This document shows, piece by piece, positions 48,974-59,039 of a DNA stretch of 64,000 nucleotides (its first letter is position 1; every line of letters begins with the position of its first letter). This DNA is from an uncultured Thermoguttaceae bacterium. GTDB lineage: Bacteria > Planctomycetota > Planctomycetia > Pirellulales > Thermoguttaceae. The notes under the pieces were generated by a model. That model worked only from the letters and a program-made list of their open reading frames with translations, searched no databases and had not been told where the DNA came from. Both the position numbers and the translations under genes were made by a program. Where the stretch lies: the NCBI GenBank assembly GCA_938042245.1, contig CALIRO010000040.1, positions 112,186 to 176,185 on the forward strand, written 5' to 3'.

Positions 48974-49196
48974 AGTGTTCCTCCCGTATCCAGACAGAGT
49001 GAAACCAATCCGAATATCAGCACTTCGGTAGAAAAAAGGTTCTTTTCACAGGCCGCTTGCTGTCCCTATTCCCATGCTGGATTTTCTCCCATACCAGAAG
49101 GACAGTCAACAGGTGAGAGGACACATTATCCTAGCAGATGAAAGCGATGAGACGCTTTTGATGCGATGGAACCTTTGGATGAGTAACCAATACTTC

Positions 49197-50243
49197 CTAG
49201 GCGGGGAAGACGGCTACTGGCAGGCCGGTACTTTGGCGCACTAGGTCGGCGATTGCCTGAAGCTCCTGCGGCGGCAAGGCGGAGACGATGGGTTCCGCAG
49301 GAGGCCGAGCAATCGTGTAAATTTGAACCAGCTTAATTTGTCCACCTCCCGCCAGGATTTCTTTTAGCCGGTGGCAATAGGCGGCCTGTTCTTCTGGCGG
49401 CGGCCCTTGGCCAGCAATCCGCATAAAGAGTGATTGGATGACCACCGGCCGGCGCCGAGCGGCACCCAGAATGTTCTGCCCGATCCGCTCTAGCGGCAGG
49501 CCGGTCCGGGCCACCTGCCGAAAATACCCTTCAGTGCCTGCATCCAGCTTGGCCCAAATTTCGCCGTTATTTTGGTCCAGAATGGCCAGCCCCTCCTGGA
49601 CATAAGGCTGGTCCAGCAGGCTAGCATTGGTAATTAGCACCAGTTTTACTTCCTCCAGTCGATGGCGGCGGCGGACCTGGGCGCAGCAGGCCACGACCTC
49701 CGAGAAGTTACGGTAGATCGTCGGTTCACCGTCGCCGCTGAGGGCAATGTCGTTCAGACGGCGAAGCTCCCCAGGCAACTCGGAAAAAGGAGGGACCTGC
49801 AGCAAGTGGCCGGAACGCCACATTGCCAATGCCGACTCCAGTTCCGCTTCCAGCCGAGCAAGGTCGATCAAATGCTTTTGGCCGGTCCCCTCCTTCAATC
49901 CGGCTCCCGCAGGATTGCCTTCCAGGGGAACCGAAACGGAAAAACTGGAAGCTTGTTCCGGACAACGATTGGCGGAGCTAAGCCCGGAAGAGGCTAAGGA
50001 AACCGAAGAGGAAAAAGCGGAAAGTTGCTCCCCCGCAGTTTGCACCGGCAATTCGGTTCGATCTACCTGGCAATAGATGCAACGGAAGTTGCAGCGTTTA
50101 TCCAGATTGAGGTTGACGCCCAAGGAGATACCGCCGGCCCGCCGACTAACCACCGGATAGACATATCGGAAGTCGGCAAACGAGCGCGGATGCGCCGCAA
50201 AATACGGCGCCGGATTACCTGAGGCAGCGTTTTCCAAAGGCAT
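49197..50243 (-). CDS. Radical SAM protein
   Basis: The 348-residue protein has the 4Fe-4S/SAM motif CNFRCIYCQVD (CxxxCxxC) at about residues 52-61, preceded by GISLGVNLNLDKR. Residues 70-120 are an inserted Ser/Pro/Gly-rich stretch with no match to a fold. The rest of the barrel follows, with LNDIALSGDGEPTIYRNF (a GGEP-like motif, here SGDGEP) and VKLVLITNASLL. It resembles planctomycete radical SAM proteins of unassigned function, somewhat like wybutosine-type enzymes. Start ATG 50243 follows AGGAA by six bases. No partner gene is evident. Confidence 0.85.
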   Translation of the reverse strand: MPLENAASGNPAPYFAAHPRSFADFRYVYPVVSRRAGGISLGVNLNLDKRCNFRCIYCQVDRTELPVQTAGEQLSAFSSSVSLASSGLSSANRCPEQASSFSVSVPLEGNPAGAGLKEGTGQKHLIDLARLEAELESALAMWRSGHLLQVPPFSELPGELRRLNDIALSGDGEPTIYRNFSEVVACCAQVRRRHRLEEVKLVLITNASLLDQPYVQEGLAILDQNNGEIWAKLDAGTEGYFRQVARTGLPLERIGQNILGAARRRPVVIQSLFMRIAGQGPPPEEQAAYCHRLKEILAGGGQIKLVQIYTIARPPAEPIVSALPPQELQAIADLVRQSTGLPVAVFPA

Positions 50244-50563
50244 GAAACGTTCCTATCAATCCACATGCCCCCGCTGAGGGCGAAAAATTTAGGGCAAGAA
50301 CATGTTCCAGAAGCATCAACCTGTCCTATTTTGGTCGTTTCGGAGGGAGCAGGTCCCTTTGAACAGGAAGGGAGGCTATCTGGTTTCCCCTCTAAACAGA
50401 CTCCCCCCGCTATATTTTATTCTTCGGAGAAAGTGGAAAAGGAGAGGTCGGGCTTTTGGAGGGAAATGGAGTGGCCTGGGGGGCTGTTTTTGTTCAATGC
50501 CCGGGAGCTGCCAGGAAACTGGCAGTTTACTTATCGGAGAGCGAAGGAGGGGCCTGGATGTGG
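50244..50563. other. Gap downstream of the pseudocaspase gene
   Basis: 320 bases between two minus-strand genes; no gene or terminator is clear. Confidence 0.4.
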
Positions 50564-52648
50564 TTAGCCTTCCGGCTGGAGGGCGTAATAGAGGTGGATC
50601 ACCTGCAAGAGCGGACCGACGGGGGTTTCTTCGTATTCTTCGAGTTGACCTTCCCCGGATGGGCCGGGGCCGGTCCCGCCGGGCTGGATCTTGCCTCGAC
50701 TCTCCGAGGGTACCGCATAGAAAGCAGCCGTAATAATACCGATCTGTTGCGTATACTCTCGCAGAGCGGCCCAACTCCGAGGAGGATCCACCACTTGAAA
50801 GCTCTTCCATTCATACAGGCCTTTTCCCGAAGAGGAGGTTCCTTTCCGGGAGTAAAATCCTTCGATGGTGTATCGTTTTGGTGGGCCGTTCAGCTCTCGG
50901 GCGTCCAATCGCCATGCTTTGGCATGCTCCAAATGCACCCGCTGCGCCGGGAGGTAAATATACCGGACGTTTCCACCGCCAGTATCCTGGGTAGGAACTG
51001 GTTCCGGAAGGGTGTTCAGACCATCGACCAACAAGCGGAGGTAAACAGGTTGGGTCAGATAATTTTCTACAACAATTTTATACACTTCTCCCCGGTGGAA
51101 GAAGACGTACTCCTTATTGCCGAGGTTTTGGGGCAACCGAGGCATCCCATCTACATAAATCCTCAGCCGGAAGGAAATCCGATCTCCCCCGGGTCGGATA
51201 GGCTGGGGGAGAGGTTTTGGGCTAGGCGGTTGAGGAGGCATCGGGGGCAAGGGGTCGAGTCCTAACATGGCTAATTCCTCATTAGTGAGGATGGCGGTCT
51301 GTTGGCATCGGCCCAAGGGACGCCCCTCAGTGAGGCTCTGGAGCCAGCATCGGAGGGTCAACCGCCGGCCAGTAAGGAGCACGAAATTGCCGAAGACCAC
51401 CCCTTCCGGCGTTCGACCTTGCACGGAAAGGTTTCGAGTTCCAGAGGTCTGAAGCAGTTGAGGGGTGCATTTATTTCGGCTCAAGACGGTATGGAACTGT
51501 TCGTAGGGGAATACCTGAAAAGTTACCTCCCCCTTCTGGCTCCGCTTTTGAAGAGCTTGTTGGAGCTGCTCAGCGCACCAGCGACCTAGGGTGCCTGGAC
51601 CACCGTCCAGCAAAGTTTGCAGTGTCGGCTCATCGGCCAACGGACGAAATTCCACCACGGCAATTTGCGAGACCCGATGCTGCACCGCCTGCTGAGCTAT
51701 CTGGTTGGCAAACTGTTCCAACAGGTTCTTTAAAGGTGAATCGAGAACCGTCGCTACCCCAGGGGACAGTGGCTCCGTAGGTGGTTTAGAAAAGAGCACC
51801 CCTTGCTCCTGCTGAAAGATTTCCTGGGCGGTGTTCCTGACGTTGGCAGATACATAGTGGAACAGTTCTTGAAGGGTGAGTTCGCTGTTTTCATCTCGGT
51901 CGGCATGGCCGGCAAACGCCTGCACCAGCCAAAAGCCGAAGTTCGATTGTTCCACCTTTGGCCAAAGCAAGGAAGGTTGTTGTGCCTGGCTGCTGGCCAA
52001 CAGCGCTAAACCAGCCGTACCCTCCAGGGCTTGGAACACCGCCTCACTGCTTGCCGGATGCACTGGGCCAGTCTGCTGTTGAAACGGCGTGTCGATGATC
52101 ATCAACTTCCACTGGGCCCGACAAGCTGCCAGTTGCTTTTTCAGCCAACCGACCGAAAGGCCGGTTTCCGCTGGCATGGCAGGATCCCAATCGGCCCCCG
52201 CCAGCCAAATCTGGCCGTCCGCCGATTGATAGGCCCGACCTGTCCAATACATCAGCAAGCCATCCTGGGGGTTCATCCGGCCGAAAAGTTCTTCGATCTG
52301 CTTTTGCACATTCTTGGCCAGGGGATGGAATTTGGGTTTCTCCGCTCGTGGGGTCATCAGGCAGATGGATTCCGGCTGGTAGCCTTCTAGGCGAAGTTGT
52401 TCGGCAAGGAAGTGGACGTCGTTGGTCCGATAGGCATCGGTGGACGAGGCTTCTGGGGCAGCCGACGCCGGTTCCACAGCCACCAGCAAGGCGCAGCGCT
52501 TAGAAGGCGCCGGAATTATTTGCACAGTTCGTGGCGCTTGATCCCCTGCTACTAGCCCTTCTAAGCTTCCCAAAACCAGTCCAATTGTCCAGACCCACTT
52601 TCCAGGTCGAATCCCATAGCTGCCAGCCAACGCTCGCCGCCACTTCAT
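50564..52648 (-). CDS. Secreted caspase-fold protein with replaced catalytic residues (pseudocaspase)
   Basis: The 694-residue protein starts at ATG 52648 behind AAAGGAG (7-nt spacing) with a signal-like helix (VWTIGLVLGSLEGLVAG). Residues 50-200 follow the caspase/C14 fold: CALLVAVEP, TNDVHFLAEQLRLEGY, and DGLLMYWTGRAY where SGHG is expected (Arg138 in place of His). IIDTPFQQ stands where the D-x-CHSG motif is expected (Pro188 in place of Cys). Residues 320-480 resemble a FlgO/CsgG-like domain (IAVVEF...VVFGNFVLLTGRRLTLRCWLQ). The C-terminal 190 residues are beta-rich. It is therefore probably not a protease but a regulator, decoy or substrate. It is the last gene of the ECF/kinase/CHAT unit. 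Confidence 0.8.
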   Translation of the reverse strand: MKWRRALAGSYGIRPGKWVWTIGLVLGSLEGLVAGDQAPRTVQIIPAPSKRCALLVAVEPASAAPEASSTDAYRTNDVHFLAEQLRLEGYQPESICLMTPRAEKPKFHPLAKNVQKQIEELFGRMNPQDGLLMYWTGRAYQSADGQIWLAGADWDPAMPAETGLSVGWLKKQLAACRAQWKLMIIDTPFQQQTGPVHPASSEAVFQALEGTAGLALLASSQAQQPSLLWPKVEQSNFGFWLVQAFAGHADRDENSELTLQELFHYVSANVRNTAQEIFQQEQGVLFSKPPTEPLSPGVATVLDSPLKNLLEQFANQIAQQAVQHRVSQIAVVEFRPLADEPTLQTLLDGGPGTLGRWCAEQLQQALQKRSQKGEVTFQVFPYEQFHTVLSRNKCTPQLLQTSGTRNLSVQGRTPEGVVFGNFVLLTGRRLTLRCWLQSLTEGRPLGRCQQTAILTNEELAMLGLDPLPPMPPQPPSPKPLPQPIRPGGDRISFRLRIYVDGMPRLPQNLGNKEYVFFHRGEVYKIVVENYLTQPVYLRLLVDGLNTLPEPVPTQDTGGGNVRYIYLPAQRVHLEHAKAWRLDARELNGPPKRYTIEGFYSRKGTSSSGKGLYEWKSFQVVDPPRSWAALREYTQQIGIITAAFYAVPSESRGKIQPGGTGPGPSGEGQLEEYEETPVGPLLQVIHLYYALQPEG

Positions 52649-52979
52649 GGCAACGCTCCTTTGGAATGGGCACCTAGTCGGTAATAGGAATAGCATTTGG
52701 ATTTTCTCAAAAACTCCCCCTACGTCAACCAAATGGAGCAACCGGTCCGTGTTAACCAAGGCGTTTTTCCATGGCATTACCTTTCAAGGGGCAGTGCCAA
52801 ATTGTCCCCGCTCGAGGAGCAAAAACCAGAAAACGGAAAATCTGTTCTTTCCCTTTCCTAGGGATGACACCAAGGAAATCTCCATTCGGGTAGAATGCAA
52901 CAAAGTAATATCGGTATAGATTTATTTATGGATATTGTTTCCTAAGGATTATTGTTTCCTATGCGAAGGGAGGAAGCCC
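52649..52979. other. Gap between TPR-CHAT and pseudocaspase genes
   Basis: 331 bases with no gene. A separate promoter for the pseudocaspase is possible; the stretch around 52900-52950 is A/T-rich. Confidence 0.4.
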
Positions 52980-55900
52980 TTAGGGGGGGCCGATCAGGAT
53001 CAACGGTGCCCAAAAGTAGGGGGTGTGCCATTGGCGTTGGCTTCGGACCCAACGTTTGGCTTCGTGCAGTGCCGCCGCATAGTTGGGCGGTGTAGGTGGT
53101 GCCGGGGGAGGCTTGTCGCTGGATGCTTGGGAGGCAGCCTGTTGGGCCTGGATCAGGGCTGCCTCCTGTTGGGCCACAATGGCACAGAAATAGCTTACCG
53201 TGCTGGCAGCGGCCAAATCGTCCAACAGCCAATTGCTCCCCACCACCCGCCGGGCGCCGGCTACCAAAAATCCCCGCGCCAACGACCAGGCTCCTTCCCC
53301 GGGCTGGGAGGGACCCAGATTGGTCTCGCAGGCCGAGAGAATTGCCAACTCACAGCCCGCCAAGTTCAATCCGCAGCTTTCCTGAACTGTCAAAAATCCA
53401 TCATCAGAAGGTTCCTGCTGGTTGCCGGGCGTCAGGGCCAAAAAGGCCCCGAAAAAATGGCCTAAGGCGGGATCCACCCGTCCGTGGGCGGCCAAATCGA
53501 GGATCCGACGCCCCGGGACCTGTTGACGCAGGTTGGCTTCGGTGGCCTCTTCTCCCCGCAGGGTACGGACGGCAATGTCCTGTTTGCTAAACACTTCCGC
53601 CACAAACCGAATCTCTTCGGCACTGTATTTTAACCTGGCATAGGCCCTGGCGAATTCCGGATCTTCCGTGGCTCCGGCATTGGAAGGCTGGGATGCTGCT
53701 CCGGTATTGAGCGTGCCGCCGGCCTCCGGAGCACTGAGGGGCAAGAAGCTACTATAAATGCAATCCCCTACTGCCAGCACAGGTTCCGAAGCCTGGGGGG
53801 CTGCCGGTGTTCTCCGGTGAGCAAGTTTTAAAAGCACTGTGGCCGACGGAGCATACAGAATCGGCGGCCCGACATCCAAAAGATATTTGGGCGATAGGCC
53901 CGGCTGGACCACTAACGTTTCCCATGGCAGCCACACCAACGCTCCATCGGGGACCACACCAAGCAGGGCATAGTTTCCCTGGAACAACCCTTCTCGACAC
54001 CTGGCTGGAATCAGCACCTCCCAGAGCACCGCTAGCAGTTCGGCAGCTTTGGCTTCTTCCGTTTCGTTTTTCGAGGCGCCTAGCAGATCGAGCAGACCAG
54101 ACCGGTCTTCCCGGATCATCAGGTTTTTGACTTTGGGGGCAGTCAGAGGCCCTGCTGGGATGTTCAGCCGTCGGGCTTGCTCCTCCGAAAGCCTCAAAGG
54201 GAACAGTTCCGCCTGGCCGCTGGGCTCCACGGCCAGCACATAGCTTGCCTGCTGGCCGAGGAAATATTCCAAAAACAACATATTATGATCTTTTATCCAT
54301 GCTTGTAAAGTTTTCCAATCCACGGGTTGACGGCCTTCACCCAGCAGGAGGCGGTAGGTGGGGCTGGCATTGCGAAGGGCGGCATAGGCTTGGAGATAGT
54401 CGGCTTGGGCAGCTTGGAGGGCTTGTAGAATCTGGGTTTCCTGGGAGGCTTTTTGGGCGGGGAAAAGGTCGCTGCGGCTGCGCAGAAGTTCCCATTGGCG
54501 CCACAGGCTGGCCACCTGGCTGGCCACCTGGCTTTCCCGTTGCCGGAGGGGCTGGGCCTCGGCCTCCGGCAAACCGGCCAGCAGATCCACCCCGGCCAGT
54601 TCCATCTGTTCCAACAGGCTCCGTGCGCGGCAGCGTTCCATGGTAGCAAATACTTCCGAAAGGTCGGCCACCTGACTCTGCCAAAGGATCATTTGCTCAT
54701 ATAGGGGAGTCCATCGGCTCAAGAATTCCGCTCGTTCCCATTCTGCCCCGGCGATGTGAACTCGCTGTTGATCGAGCATTTGGAAGGCTCTTTGCATGGT
54801 TGCTAGAGCCTCCTGAGGCCGTTGGGTCTTCCAGAAAATTTGGGCATGCTCCGCATAGAGTCGGGCCAATTGGTGGCTTTCGAAATAGGTTTTCTGAAGA
54901 ATCCCTTGCGCCTCTTGCAGGAGCGATTCTGCACCGAAGAGGTCCTCTTGGGCTAAGGCCACCTTGGCAAGCCCATACAAATCGTGGGCTACCAGCGGAT
55001 GGTCCCGGCCAAAAGCACGTTGATGGTACTCCAGAGCCTGCTTCCATCGGGCCTGCGCCTCTGCAAATCGCCCACAATAGTAATCCACCATGGCCAAGGC
55101 GGCCAGGCTGTCCGCCACGAAAGGATGCTCCTTCCCCAACGCGCTTTGCCGAAGTTCTAAGGCGTTTTGATAGTGAGTTTCGGCTCGATGGTACTGAGCT
55201 TGGCTGAGATAGCCATGGCCCAGTCCCATTTGAAGGGCGGCAAGCATAGGATGATCTGGCCGGAGGGTACGTTGGAGGATTGTCTGAGCCTGGTGGTACA
55301 GCGGTTCTGCTTCGCCAGGGCGATCTTGGCGCAGATACAAGCCGGCCAGGTGGGCCAACGTGGTCCCCACCAACGCATGGTTTGCACCCAGCCAGCTTTG
55401 CCGGATCGTTAATGCAGAGCGCAAATGGTGTTCCGCTTCCGCATAGCGGCCTTGGGCAATATACAATTGGGCGATATTGGCCAAGCTCTCGGCTGTGTCC
55501 AGATGATCCCGGCCCCACAACGCCGTCCGCATCTGCAGGGCTTTCTGGTGATAGGATTCCGCCTCTTGATACCGGCCCCAATGCCGATACAGTTCCCCCA
55601 GATTATTCAACACGCTGGCAATCGTCGGATGTTGCTCCCCGAAGGCCCTTTGATAGATGCCGAGGGCTTCCAAATAGAGCGGTTCCGCCTGTTCGTAGCG
55701 GGCTTGCATCCAATAAAGACGGGCTAAATCATTCAGGCTGACGGCAATGGCCGGGTTTCCTGGCAGAAGCGTCTTCCGCCGAATCCGCAGGGCTTCTTGA
55801 TACAGGGGTTCGGCCTGGGCATAGCGGCCCTGGGCTTGCAACACCACAGCCAAATCGTTAAGGGCCGTTACCGTCTGAGGATGATACCCCCCAAGTTTCT

Positions 55901-56303
55901 CTTGAAAAATACTCACCGCCTGCTGGAAGACCCGTTCCGCTTCTGAATACCGAGACTGATAATAGTAAATCTTCCCTAATAGATGCGAAGCGATTGCTCG
56001 GTTCAAAGGCAACGTGCGTAAAGGGCCATTGGCCAATGTGAGGAGTTTCTCGGCGATCGGCTCCGCCTGTTGATATTTGGCCGATCGGATCAACTCCTCA
56101 CATTGGGCCTGAAGTTGTTGAAACTCTTGGAGAAGTTGGGCTTCGGTACCCTCTGCCCATGCCAAGGCCTCCAGCAACCATAGGCTCACCAACCCTGCCC
56201 ATAGAGAGGTTCGGCATCGGTTGCCCCGCCTCCGAGTTCCCGGAGTTTCTCCGTTGTACCTACGCCTGCCCTGGCAATCGGTGCACTTTGCTCTTGCGGC
56301 CAT
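52980..56303 (-). CDS. TPR-CHAT protease (caspase HetF-associated with TPRs)
   Basis: A 1107-residue protein. Residues 1-53 are basic and then hydrophobic (TSLWAGLVSLWLLEALAWAEG), a likely signal or anchor. About ten TPRs of 42 residues follow (60-530), of the kinesin-light-chain type (ALNDLAVVLQAQGRYAQAEPLYQEALRI). Then comes a helical linker, and from about 780 a CHAT domain. The catalytic His (LAAHGRVD, codon 53484-53486) and Cys (LSACETNLG, codon 53328-53330) are intact. CHAT proteins are caspase-like cysteine proteases; some act in defence, as with the gRAMP-associated TPR-CHAT. No gRAMP gene is here. It follows the kinase gene by about 36 bp. Start ATG 56303 (GTG 56306 possible). Confidence 0.9.
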   Translation of the reverse strand: MAARAKCTDCQGRRRYNGETPGTRRRGNRCRTSLWAGLVSLWLLEALAWAEGTEAQLLQEFQQLQAQCEELIRSAKYQQAEPIAEKLLTLANGPLRTLPLNRAIASHLLGKIYYYQSRYSEAERVFQQAVSIFQEKLGGYHPQTVTALNDLAVVLQAQGRYAQAEPLYQEALRIRRKTLLPGNPAIAVSLNDLARLYWMQARYEQAEPLYLEALGIYQRAFGEQHPTIASVLNNLGELYRHWGRYQEAESYHQKALQMRTALWGRDHLDTAESLANIAQLYIAQGRYAEAEHHLRSALTIRQSWLGANHALVGTTLAHLAGLYLRQDRPGEAEPLYHQAQTILQRTLRPDHPMLAALQMGLGHGYLSQAQYHRAETHYQNALELRQSALGKEHPFVADSLAALAMVDYYCGRFAEAQARWKQALEYHQRAFGRDHPLVAHDLYGLAKVALAQEDLFGAESLLQEAQGILQKTYFESHQLARLYAEHAQIFWKTQRPQEALATMQRAFQMLDQQRVHIAGAEWERAEFLSRWTPLYEQMILWQSQVADLSEVFATMERCRARSLLEQMELAGVDLLAGLPEAEAQPLRQRESQVASQVASLWRQWELLRSRSDLFPAQKASQETQILQALQAAQADYLQAYAALRNASPTYRLLLGEGRQPVDWKTLQAWIKDHNMLFLEYFLGQQASYVLAVEPSGQAELFPLRLSEEQARRLNIPAGPLTAPKVKNLMIREDRSGLLDLLGASKNETEEAKAAELLAVLWEVLIPARCREGLFQGNYALLGVVPDGALVWLPWETLVVQPGLSPKYLLDVGPPILYAPSATVLLKLAHRRTPAAPQASEPVLAVGDCIYSSFLPLSAPEAGGTLNTGAASQPSNAGATEDPEFARAYARLKYSAEEIRFVAEVFSKQDIAVRTLRGEEATEANLRQQVPGRRILDLAAHGRVDPALGHFFGAFLALTPGNQQEPSDDGFLTVQESCGLNLAGCELAILSACETNLGPSQPGEGAWSLARGFLVAGARRVVGSNWLLDDLAAASTVSYFCAIVAQQEAALIQAQQAASQASSDKPPPAPPTPPNYAAALHEAKRWVRSQRQWHTPYFWAPLILIGPP

Positions 56304-56339
56304 CACTACTACCTACCTCATACCCAGAGGCCTTGGTTC

Positions 56340-58874
56340 TCAGGAACCGTTCGCTGGGAGGAGTCCGGCCGGGAAATCGGCCGGATGATCCGCCGGGAGG
56401 CAAAGAGACTTTCCGCCAGCGAAACTGGCCCTGGATAACGGAAGGCTTTCCTGGCATAGGCGCCGGAAGCCACTGCATGGGGTAAAAAGTACATCTTCCG
56501 ACGAAGATAAAACCAAGGGAGGAGCAGGGGGTGCGGGTTCGGGGGAGTTTTTCTCCGGCGATGGCTCCTCCAGCAACCGGGGTTGGGAAGGGGGAAAAGA
56601 AGGCTCCTGCGGCTGGGGGGGCGGAGGAGGACCTGGCTCCAAAGACCGGTTGGGACTAGGCCGGGTCGTAATCTTGTGCTCCGTATAGGTGAAAGCTCGC
56701 GGATTTTCCCGGATTTCGGCCTGCAGCCGAGAAACCGCCTCCGCATCCACTTCGGTAAATAAGCGTTCGGTCAACGAAGCAACCCCAAATTGAGTCGGTT
56801 TCAATTTCTCGGCGCAGACCCAAGCCCTCAGCACCACCTCACCATACGGCGCCGTTGCCCGGAGTTCATACCTGCCGGCGGCGTCGGGAATCTCTACCGG
56901 CTGATTCGGGGCGATTTGATTGTCCGGCTGATGGGCATTGGGCAACAGGCAGAGGATTCGCCCGTCGGGTTCCTGCACCAACACATATAGATAGCCCGTC
57001 CGAGTGGACGTGATGGTCAACTGAATTTTTTCTCCTAGGCCATCCGGCCCGGACGGCGGACCGTAATAGACGGCATCCGCCCGGTTTAGTTCGATCCGAA
57101 CGCTCGACGCTGGTTCCGGGGGAGGCCTCCTGGAGGGGATCTTCGGTGGCGTTTTCGATCCACCCTCCCAGGAGGAATCCCCGCCAGGGGGAACATTCAA
57201 TCCAGAGGAGGGACCTTTAGACGGGAGGGCACCGGAGGACGTTTCCGAAGAAGGTCTTGGAGTCGAACCCGAAGACCCCGGAGGCGATCCAGCAACCGCT
57301 GGAGCAGGCGTTTGGCCTCCAGCAGCCTGCTTCTCCGAAGAACCCGAGGAGGAATCCTTGGACCCACTCACCACAGAGGAATCTTTGGCTGCAGATGCCG
57401 GGGGAATAGCTTGAGGCATTCCGCCGTCAGGCAAAGGCGTCTGTTGAGGTTGGGAAGGCTCTCCGGAAGGAACGTCTCGCTGGGCAAGCTGGCCAGGCAA
57501 ATCCGGGGAGGGCCAGAGGGCTTTCACCTTCTGCCACCCGACCGGACGCCAAAGCACCCCTCCGCATACGATCAGGATGGCAGCCGCCACTGCCAATAGT
57601 TCCCACACCCACCCAGAAAAGCCAGCGGAAGCTATGTCCGATGGTTCCAGCAGACCAGAATCCGAGCCATTCCTTGAACCCGGCGGCGGAGGACCCTTGG
57701 CAAATAGCAACGTCAAATTGACATCGCCGGTAAAAGGTTTGAGGGCCTCGGCTACTTCGCCGGGTGTGGCAAAACGGTCCTTAGGATTTTTGGCCAGCAT
57801 GCGATGGATGATCTGGGCCAATTGGTTGGGGATCTCGGCCCGAAGCTGCTGAATCGGCGCCGGATTGTGATAGCGATGGGCCTCTGCTTTGTCCCAAACG
57901 GTTCGGCATTCGGGCAACTCGAAGGGTGCTCGGCCGGTCAAGAGCTTATAGAGCGTGCAGCCGAGGCTGTAGATATCGGCACGAATATCTACATCTCGGC
58001 TGTTGGCGATTTGTTCCGGGGCGATGTAATCGAAGGTTCCCAAGGCCATGCCGGCCTGGGTCATCTCGGGTTCGGCCTCAGCGGACTCTCGGCGCAGTCG
58101 GCCTAAACCCAAATCGAGGATTTTCACCTGGCCTTCGTAGGAAAGCATGAGGTTGGCGGGTTTGATATCCCGATGGACCAGCCCATGTTCATAAATATAC
58201 TGAAGCCCTAATGCTGCCTGCCGGGCGATTTCACAGGCATCCGGAATCGGCAACCACCGATGCCGGGCCAACAGCTTGGCCACATCGCTTCCTTCGATAT
58301 ATTCCATCACCAGAAAACGTCGGCCATCCTCCAGACGCTGGGCATCCAAGGCTCGGACAATATGCGGATGGTTTAACTGCCCCACCAGTTCCATTTCTCG
58401 ATCGAAGCGGCGGACCGTCATCGGATCGGCCAACACCTGCGGGGGCAGCATTTTAATGACCACCTGGCGCTTTAACACGGTATGGAAGGCTTTATACACC
58501 TCCCCCTGTCCGCCGCCGCCCAAACGCTCCATCAGAATATATTGCCCCAATTTGGGCAAGGATGCCCTGCCTGCCGTTTCTCCCCGCCCCGCCGCCGAAG
58601 CCCCCTCCACTGCCCCCCCGCTGGCAGATTGCTTTTCCAATAACCTAGCTACTGCACGCTGGCACTGCGGCTCTCTCAGATAAGAAGAATCTACCGGCGC
58701 CCGCACCGAGTCCAACAGCGGATCGGAGCAAGAAGATTCATACTGGTCGGCTTTTTTCCGACACCAAGCGCACTGCTGCAAATGGGAGGCCACCTCTGAG
58801 GCCGCCGCCTCCTCCAACGTCCCTAACAGATACCCACTAATTTGCTCGTCCGGAGGGCAAGAAACCAAGGTCAT
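56340..58874 (-). CDS. Membrane Ser/Thr protein kinase with N-terminal zinc-finger anti-sigma-like motif and DUF4384-like C-terminus
   Basis: The 844-residue protein starts at ATG 58874 behind AAGGAG. Residues 1-45 look like a zinc-finger anti-sigma motif: a leading helix, then H31-x3-C35-x2-C38. Residues 110-375 are a Hanks-type kinase with GGGGQGEV, Lys141, HRDIKPAN (234-241), DLG (254-256) and GTFDYIAPEQ, all consistent with activity. One membrane helix lies at about 419-441. After a Pro/Ser linker, residues 590-735 match DUF4384 (GYLYVLVQEPDGRILCLLPN, a sequence type often found next to caspase-like domains). It lies 165 bp behind an ECF sigma gene, suggesting that it holds and releases the sigma factor upon a signal. 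Confidence 0.9.
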   Translation of the reverse strand: MTLVSCPPDEQISGYLLGTLEEAAASEVASHLQQCAWCRKKADQYESSCSDPLLDSVRAPVDSSYLREPQCQRAVARLLEKQSASGGAVEGASAAGRGETAGRASLPKLGQYILMERLGGGGQGEVYKAFHTVLKRQVVIKMLPPQVLADPMTVRRFDREMELVGQLNHPHIVRALDAQRLEDGRRFLVMEYIEGSDVAKLLARHRWLPIPDACEIARQAALGLQYIYEHGLVHRDIKPANLMLSYEGQVKILDLGLGRLRRESAEAEPEMTQAGMALGTFDYIAPEQIANSRDVDIRADIYSLGCTLYKLLTGRAPFELPECRTVWDKAEAHRYHNPAPIQQLRAEIPNQLAQIIHRMLAKNPKDRFATPGEVAEALKPFTGDVNLTLLFAKGPPPPGSRNGSDSGLLEPSDIASAGFSGWVWELLAVAAAILIVCGGVLWRPVGWQKVKALWPSPDLPGQLAQRDVPSGEPSQPQQTPLPDGGMPQAIPPASAAKDSSVVSGSKDSSSGSSEKQAAGGQTPAPAVAGSPPGSSGSTPRPSSETSSGALPSKGPSSGLNVPPGGDSSWEGGSKTPPKIPSRRPPPEPASSVRIELNRADAVYYGPPSGPDGLGEKIQLTITSTRTGYLYVLVQEPDGRILCLLPNAHQPDNQIAPNQPVEIPDAAGRYELRATAPYGEVVLRAWVCAEKLKPTQFGVASLTERLFTEVDAEAVSRLQAEIRENPRAFTYTEHKITTRPSPNRSLEPGPPPPPQPQEPSFPPSQPRLLEEPSPEKNSPEPAPPAPPLVLSSSEDVLFTPCSGFRRLCQESLPLSRASFAGGKSLCLPADHPADFPAGLLPANGS

Positions 58875-59039
58875 AGCAATCTCCTTGGCCAGGCTGGCGT
58901 CGTTTCTCCCTCATACCGGGTGTTGCTTCCCCTCCACAAGAAAAAGACGAAATCCTGTTAGCCACTGCTTTCCTCGAGAAGGCCTCCGCGAGAGTTTCGC
59001 CTCTTGGGGAACACTTCCGCCGAATGGTGGCCTTGGTCT

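Noticed and set aside
50265..51265. Plus-strand ORFs opposite the pseudocaspase 3' end
   Set aside because: They are shadows of the minus-strand gene, with low-complexity sequence.
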